Shown here piece by piece: positions 58,554 through 64,000 of a stretch of DNA of 64,000 nucleotides. This DNA comes from Linyphia triangularis. Taxonomy: Eukaryota > Arthropoda > Arachnida > Araneae > Linyphiidae. Position 1 is the stretch's first letter. Each line of letters opens with the position of its first letter. The DNA is taken from assembly GCA_963978545.1 (NCBI GenBank), contig OZ021726.1, positions 31,716,459 to 31,780,458 on the forward strand, written 5' to 3'. Position numbers and translations under genes: made by a program. Under the pieces are notes generated by a model that was not told the origin of the DNA, searched no databases, and saw nothing but the letters and a program-made list of their open reading frames with translations.

Positions 58554-59925
58554 TTGGGAGTCATTGGTAATAACATCATAAAGAAATAAATGCTAGTTAA
58601 AAAAAAAAAAATTAAGATATTTCTGCACATTTGTATGAAGAGTAAACTGTAACACTAAAGTTAAATTTGTTTGTATCAAAATTACAATTTTCATGAAAAC
58701 TGTTAAGGGTACGTTAAAATTTCCGTGAAATTCATTAAGTTTTTTCGGAAAAAGCTACATACAACTAGATATTAGTAAAAATTTCTATTAAAAATATTTT
58801 TTTTTTTTTTTTTTACATTAGTGTTTAAATAATTTGTTTCAAAACTAGAATTTTCATGAAAAAATGTTTAGACAGACTAAAATTGTCATGAAATTCAGTA
58901 TTGGATGGTTGGTTAGTGACCTCATATTTCAAAGAAATATACGTTCTTTGGAATAAGTTTTTTTTTCTTTTTATAGGGAGGAGTGAGGCGGTACCAATTC
59001 TTCCTAAAAGAGGTATCGGGCCGGAGGTGGGTCCTCACTTTTAAAATTTAGCTTAAAAATAATTAACATTTTCTAAAGTCTTTCAAATTAGCTTATTCAA
59101 AATTGGTTAGGGAAGGGGGGTAGGTAGATGAGTTCCCATGAAGGCAACGTCCGATAGTCGATATTTTAACAATTGTTTGGTAAAATATTGAAATGTCACG
59201 TGTAGCTCGGGGTTAGGGTTCTTTAGACCCTTAGCAAATGGCCTTCACTGTTATTAAACTTAAAAGTCGTGTTAAGATTTTTTTTTATTTGCATATATCT
59301 CTGATCTTAGAAATTTAATGTAAATGACTCTTAAATTCACCCCTAGATGGCACCACTACCTTAAATTTTGCAGAAAACTATCTTACTAAACTGTGTAGCC
59401 AATCAGGAGTTAGCTTTTGGTCACATGTTTAAAACTTACCAATCACAAGCGAGCATTTAGCTGACCGATCAGAAATCGTTGTCAACACTTGAAAACTAAA
59501 TTTAGTATATATCCAGTGTTATCACCACTTAAAACGTAAATTTTAACATATAATGACGTCATACCCACTGTGACGTCACGCAATAAAAGCCTATCACTCT
59601 AACTTATTCACTTAGAAGCAGCCCTAGAACAACTCAACCCCATTTAACTGGAAACAAAAACTAAAAAGTGTTGCCACCGCTCAAAACTTTGATATAAAAC
59701 ACATTATGACGTCATTCCCACTGTGACGTCATACACAAACAGATTATAACGAAACCGAAACTAAAACAGCAGCAGGAGGGAACAACTCAACTCCACTTGC
59801 GGTCACGTGATTTCAGGTGATGTCATATCCGGTGATGTCAATTCCGGTGATGTCATTATCCTTCATCCCATCCCGCATCCGGCCCTGGCCCAGGAGCCCC
59901 ACTTTCTAACTACTGATCTCTATGG
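58554..59925 (-). repeat. Right arm, CRE-rich inverted repeat
   Basis: Inverted copy of 55,205-56,564. Four TGACGTCA sites remain (59554, 59571, 59707, 59724). The fifth is tgatgtca. Confidence 0.9.
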
Positions 59926-60009
59926 TGATTATTAAGTTTTCTTCAACTTCAAGTCAGTAACCAAGCATGCGCTATCCAGAAGTTGTAGTAGAGATCAGCG
60001 GTATAAACA

Positions 60010-60219
60010 TACAAATATAGTGCAAAACCAATCTTTAGTTCGTCCACTCAAATATAAACTCATTTTATCAAATAAAAATTTAAAAGATAAATAGAAAATA
60101 ATGAAACTGATCGGCCGCCCTTATGCTATTAGTTAAGTACTAAGGTGTTTCCAAGTCACAATGTGTGACAAATACAAATATTCTACTCTCATTGTTAGAA
60201 ATAGTATGACAATCTAAAA
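60010..60219. other. Short AT-rich spacer
   Basis: No feature recognised. Confidence 0.4.
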
Positions 60220-61041
60220 TAGTAAAACAAGCTGTGTGTCTGTCTGTGGCTCTGTGGATCTATAGAAACCTACTAAAAATTGGAGTAGAGCTCTGAAATT
60301 TTCAACACAAGAAGTTTTGACCTTCTAATTTTATGTACCTCAAACAGAATGTTAAAATTTTAATTAGTTATTTTTTAATTAATATTTTAATTAATAATTT
60401 TTTTACAAAGTGACTTCAAATAGAGATACAGCTCTGAAATTTTCAACATAAGTAGTTTTAGCCTTTTAATTGGACTATTGAAAAAAAGAATGTTAAAATT
60501 TTAATTTGATTTTTGATTAATTTTTTTTAATTAATATTTTCACAAAAAGCGACTTCTAATAAGCCTAGAGCTCTGAAAGTTTCAACATAAGTAGTTTTGG
60601 CCTTCTAATTTTGCTTTCCACAAACACGTGTTAAAATAATCTTAAAGGGGAGTTGTATTATTGTATTAATTGAGGGATTTTTTTTTTTTTTTTCGTGTCT
60701 CGACAGGGGAGACGCTTCTAATATTAAGGCTTTACGTAGCAATTGTAGATTTTAATGAGTGGAGCGAGCTTATGCTTATGCAACAATGAATCTTTCAGCT
60801 AGAGAAGCGAGCCTATTCTTGCATAGTAATGAACTTTTCAAAGAGTGAAGTAAGCCTGTACTTATGTATCAATGAACTTTTCAGTGAACTAAGCGAGCTC
60901 GATTTGGCGTAGCGATGAACCTTCCTATGAGCGAAGCGCCAAAAACTGGCACCTATACACCAATGATGGATTTCCGCCTCATAGCTTGCAAAAATATTGT
61001 ACATGTTAAAATTTCGTAGCGAAGCACGGATATTTAGCTAG
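60220..61041 (+). mobile_element. Composite tandem-repeat element ending in hairpin and CTAG
   Basis: Starts near 'gtgtgtctgtctgtggctct'. Three ~135-bp units follow ('agctctgaaattttcaaca' at about 60,287, 60,428 and 60,567), then a T-run and four 43-bp units (see below). It ends 'cgtagcgaagcacgg' + 'atatttagctag' before T. The hairpin (one bulge, loop gaa) lies nine bases from CTAG, close to Helitron 3' ends. The 5' border is unverified. No protein is encoded. Confidence 0.5.
60765..60945 (+). repeat. 43-bp tandem units with 'gcgagc' words
   Basis: 'atgaacttttca' or a variant starts at 60785, 60829, 60872 and 60915, a 43-44-bp period. Each unit carries 'gaagcgagcc' or a variant. Confidence 0.88.
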
Positions 61042-61059
61042 TAGACAATAAAACAAAGT

Positions 61060-61786
61060 TCAAACTTCATAAAATTTCACTTTGGTATTCTTTGGCACGC
61101 CTAATTTTTCATACCACAGATCACCATTGATATTGGACCATTTCCAATATTCATCAGATTTCTTCATGAACCACCAAATATCACGTTGTCTTTTAAGTCA
61201 ATTTGGTCTGGGTACATTTCTACATTGTGTTGAATAATTACGTGGTCGTAAACTTTGCATATGCCATAACCAAAATCTAAAACACTTGCATGCTCTGTGT
61301 ATAAAATTCTTGCCTCATTGATGTGTTCAACAGCCACCACTTAAACAATCTCTGATTTTTCAGTAATATTCTTCACAACAATTTCAGGAGTATAAACCAC
61401 TATCATGTCCTTGTTGTCCAACTTTCATCTCCTCCGAAAATGATAGTGTCGTACAAACGCTGTCACCTATTCATCTAGTTCAGGTTGGTTGGTATATACG
61501 CTGAACGACCTACAGCTTAACGTGGATTCCTAACTACAACGAACATCCATGACTATACCGGGATTCGAACCCGGCGCCTTTGGCATGCGGGGCCAGAAGT
61601 CTAACTACACAGCCATCAGGTAGGTGATCCAGTTTAGGACTTTTATTCTTGCTGTTTCCCCGGAGTTCATATGGTAGAGGACTTTGGACGATCCCCTCAT
61701 ATTCTTGCTATATATATTCCTTGACCATTTATTTTTTGTGCATAGAAGTTTTTCACTTCCTTAACTGAAACACTTTTTACAGCCAT
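61060..61786 (-). pseudogene. Decayed gene of unknown family, split by a SINE
   Basis: Minus strand. It begins with ATG at 61786 ('MAVKSVSVKEVKNFYAQK'), continues to 'SPKLD' at about 61,630, is interrupted by the SINE at 61485-61626, and resumes 'ELDE', a stop and 'VTAFVRHYHF'. Later blocks are 'YTPEIVVKNITEKSEIV', 'VAVEHINEARILYTEHASV' and 'HNVEMYPDQIDLKD', then a frameshift to 'SDEYWKWSNINGDLWYEK' and 'GVPKNTKVKFYE'. The composition is protein-like and stops are few for such AT-rich DNA, so it was once coding (roughly 190 codons). I do not recognise the family. It could be a transposon- or virus-borne gene, or a host gene copy. Confidence 0.5.
61485..61626 (-). mobile_element. tRNA-derived SINE inside the decayed gene
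   Basis: On the minus strand: an A-box-like 'tggctgtgtagttagac', then a B-box 'gggttcgaatcccgg', then a body ending in '(cc)aaccaac'. The flanks 'atctagttcagg' (61473-61484) and 'atccagtttagg' (61627-61638) are a 12-bp duplication with two mismatches. The acceptor stem does not pair, so it is not a functional tRNA gene. Confidence 0.85.
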
Positions 61787-64000
61787 CACAGGTAGGCAGA
61801 TTTTTTTTCTGTGAACGACTGCTAGATCATTATTTCAAATATTTTTTAGTACTTCTTGAATTCACTTCCAATATTTTCATTTTATTGGATTTTGCATACA
61901 AGGGAAGATTCCATAAATTAAATTGCATTTGTAAGTATATAAATGTATTTAAAAGCAACCAAAAATAAATTGGAATAAAATATGAATTATATGTGCAGTG
62001 TATACATTGCACACTGTCATCAGTCTAACTTTTAACCGGCTCAAAGTTACACTGAATATGTGGTAAAATGATAGTGCCTTGGTTTTTTGCTTTTTACCAA
62101 ATGTTAGTAAATAAATAACCATCAGCTACTAACAATTTCACTATTTTCAGAAAATTATATTGCTGATAAAGTGGTAAGTTGATGCTTACTTGCATAAATT
62201 AATTGATTTACATCAACTACAAATAACCATTAAAATGGAACTTGCAAACAGTACTTTAGAAAAACAACTGAATGGCCAAATAAACTATGTACTATTTTGC
62301 CAATTTATTTTCTAAACTATAGAGTAAAATGCCAATTTCACAATCTTGCCAGCAGTTTGCAGCAGTGGATCATAAGCAGCTCTTTAAAACCCAAAATAGT
62401 GAAAACTAGGAGGTGGCGCAAAGTTACACCCAATGGCTCAAAGTTACCCTGGATGACTGTAGTTTATTCAATGTAGTGGAGACTGTCCCACCAGAGATAC
62501 ATGTTTGATGGAGTACCTTAACTTGCAGTCGCCTCTCAATGTTTTCCTTTTTACGTTTTATCAATTATAAAATAAAATTCGCCGATATTCATATATAAGA
62601 GCAGAATATAATTACCAGTATAAGACATAAGTATATAATAGAACAATTAATACAAACAATACAAATATATAATATAATTTAAATTGAAAATACAATTGAG
62701 GTAAATTTTCGAATACAAATTCATTTAAAAGGAGTATTTAAAAAAATTTATCGAAAATAAAGTAACTTCAATAAACTTTTAGAGAAAATTTATAGAACAT
62801 AATTAACTTTCTTTTCCACCTCAAATCAACAAATATTGAGGAAATCTTATCAAGGTTTCGAAGATAAAAGAACACACGAATTGCAATGAGCTTAGATAAT
62901 GAAAATATAATTTTTGCATGGAGTAGAAGGAACAAAAACAAAGAAAATTATAAGTTTAAAATTTGAATAAAGCTTTTAATTAGCAGAGTGAGAATTATTT
63001 AATATTTTTACCTTTTAAGGTTATTTGAATAGTAAGATTAAGACTAAACTAAAATGGAATTCGAACACAACTTTCAAGAGGATTAATCATTTTCTACAAC
63101 AAATTAAACATGCTTACTGTACAAGAAATAAAAAAAGAATGTAATTTTACATGGAAAACCTTATGACATTTTATCGTCTGCATAGTCTAAAAATCCTCTT
63201 CACGTTTCTAAACGTTTTACGGAATTTATGTATAGTTACGTCATATTCAACTGGTATATTCGCTGGAAAATGAAATGTGCTTTATGATTGGATAATGTAA
63301 TATAAAATCTCGAATTTGTTATTAAAATCATTGTGATAACAACCATGCCACAAAAGTATTTCCGCACGATAGGATTATTTTGCATTGTTCCATTGTATAA
63401 CAACACTTGTGACAGACTTCAATGACAATATATCCTAAATACTGATTTACACGTTACCAATCGACGTACCAGCTGCAATCGCCAGTCTGTGAAGTCCCCT
63501 GGTTACTGGCTCCAGTAGATCAAACATTTTCTATTTACTGATGCCGGCGACTCCCATCAACCAATCACCTGCACTCTCCCAACCATCAACAGCCCGCGTA
63601 TAACTGGCGATCTAAACTGGAACAGGACTGTTAGTATGTAAATATCCACCTTTAAAAACAAAATCGAATTTTCACATTCTATTAGCGAATCACATTGCAC
63701 ATTTTTCCTCAAGTGCTGACTGTGATGTACCATGCATAAATAACAATTTTTTTTTAACCTTTAAAAATTCCATGATATTAATGCTTTTATTCTATTCTGA
63801 CGACGACAAATATCTAAAAAATTCTAAGGTATTTTTTTAAAACAATTATTTTTGTATTTAATTATTTTTAGGGTTTAGGAGACAATAATTTAAATATTTT
63901 TATTTTTTTAAGTTTTTCATGACAAGATATATAATGTACAGTTTCTTCCATTTGTAATGATACACATATAATGTTCCACGATTCTTAGAATATGGAAACT
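61787..64000. other. AT-rich sequence, no gene seen
   Basis: 'ggctcaaagttac' words occur near 62,038 and 62,432. A somewhat GC-richer patch at 63,450-63,620 shows no domain or element end. Nothing else recognised. Confidence 0.45.

Larger units (their letters stand above)
55048..60001. mobile_element. 5-kb foldback-like element with ~1.5-kb inverted arms
   Basis: Arms run 55048-56564 and 58554-60001 and are near-identical in inverted orientation over most of their length. The terminal ~30 bp also match ('actgatctctac.acaactt'), but about 120 bp just inside the left tip and 60 bp inside the right tip do not. The flanks 'gtttaaac' (55040-55047) and 'gtataaac' (60002-60009) look like an 8-bp target duplication. 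The 2-kb middle holds two tandem arrays and no open frame. It is non-autonomous; P-type or another 8-bp-duplication superfamily is possible. Confidence 0.85.

Noticed and set aside
61545..61622. tRNA gene on the minus strand
   Set aside because: Acceptor stem does not pair; SINE body, tail and target duplication are present.

Overview
The window looks like a gene-poor, AT-rich, repeat-packed stretch of an animal nuclear genome. The element mix points to an arthropod, most plausibly a chelicerate such as a spider: a CsRn1-like Ty3 retrotransposon, BEL/Pao and Tc1 remnants, P-element-like THAP exons, hAT elements, and tRNA-derived SINEs with (CCAA) tails. The taxon is inferred from element families; no host marker gene is present. 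I found no confident intact host protein-coding gene and no rRNA or functional tRNA. Nearly everything that reads as protein belongs to a mobile element, and most of it is broken.

Layout, 1-20 kb: AT-rich sequence with dispersed repeats. A SINE (4079-4263, 16-bp target duplication) sits inside a repeat that ends in a hairpin plus CTAG. A GC-richer stretch (7.56-8.3 kb) may be a gene leader. A 2.3-kb inverted-repeat element follows (8965-11276). Next come a decayed multi-copy transposon-associated gene with a tandemly duplicated 3' end (11.8-13.4 kb), a small MITE, a BEL/Pao pol relic (13.95-14.7 kb), a Tc1/mariner element with a dead minus-strand transposase (16.25-17.9 kb), and a THAP-domain exon relic (18.5 kb).

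Layout, 19-43 kb: a solo LTR (19395-20050); a 2.9-kb P-element-like transposon with a stop-containing THAP exon (20646-23585); a 1.7-kb block with direct repeats at its edges (23.66-25.35 kb); a ~310-bp (TA)n array (25.8 kb); a minus-strand hAT relic (28.4-30.1 kb); and three copies of one dispersed repeat (30.2-32.0, 32.85-33.5 and 39.1-39.9 kb), the first interrupted by a second solo LTR with a 4-bp target duplication. Two GC-richer stretches (34.4-35.1 and 35.9-36.8 kb) are the other places where host promoters could lie.

Layout, 43-64 kb: a nearly complete Ty3/gypsy element (43225-48137). Its 256-bp LTRs differ at two bases, gag is intact, and pol is intact apart from one missing base in the integrase zinc finger. 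Then a hAT-type MITE with an 8-bp target duplication (49270-50038); a 5-kb foldback-like element with ~1.5-kb inverted arms carrying repeated TGACGTCA sites (55048-60001); a composite tandem-repeat element (60.2-61.04 kb); and a decayed minus-strand gene of unknown family split by another SINE (61.06-61.79 kb).

The elements do not form a pathway. What ties them together is nesting: several insertions can be dated relative to one another from target duplications and from uninterrupted sister copies inside this same window.
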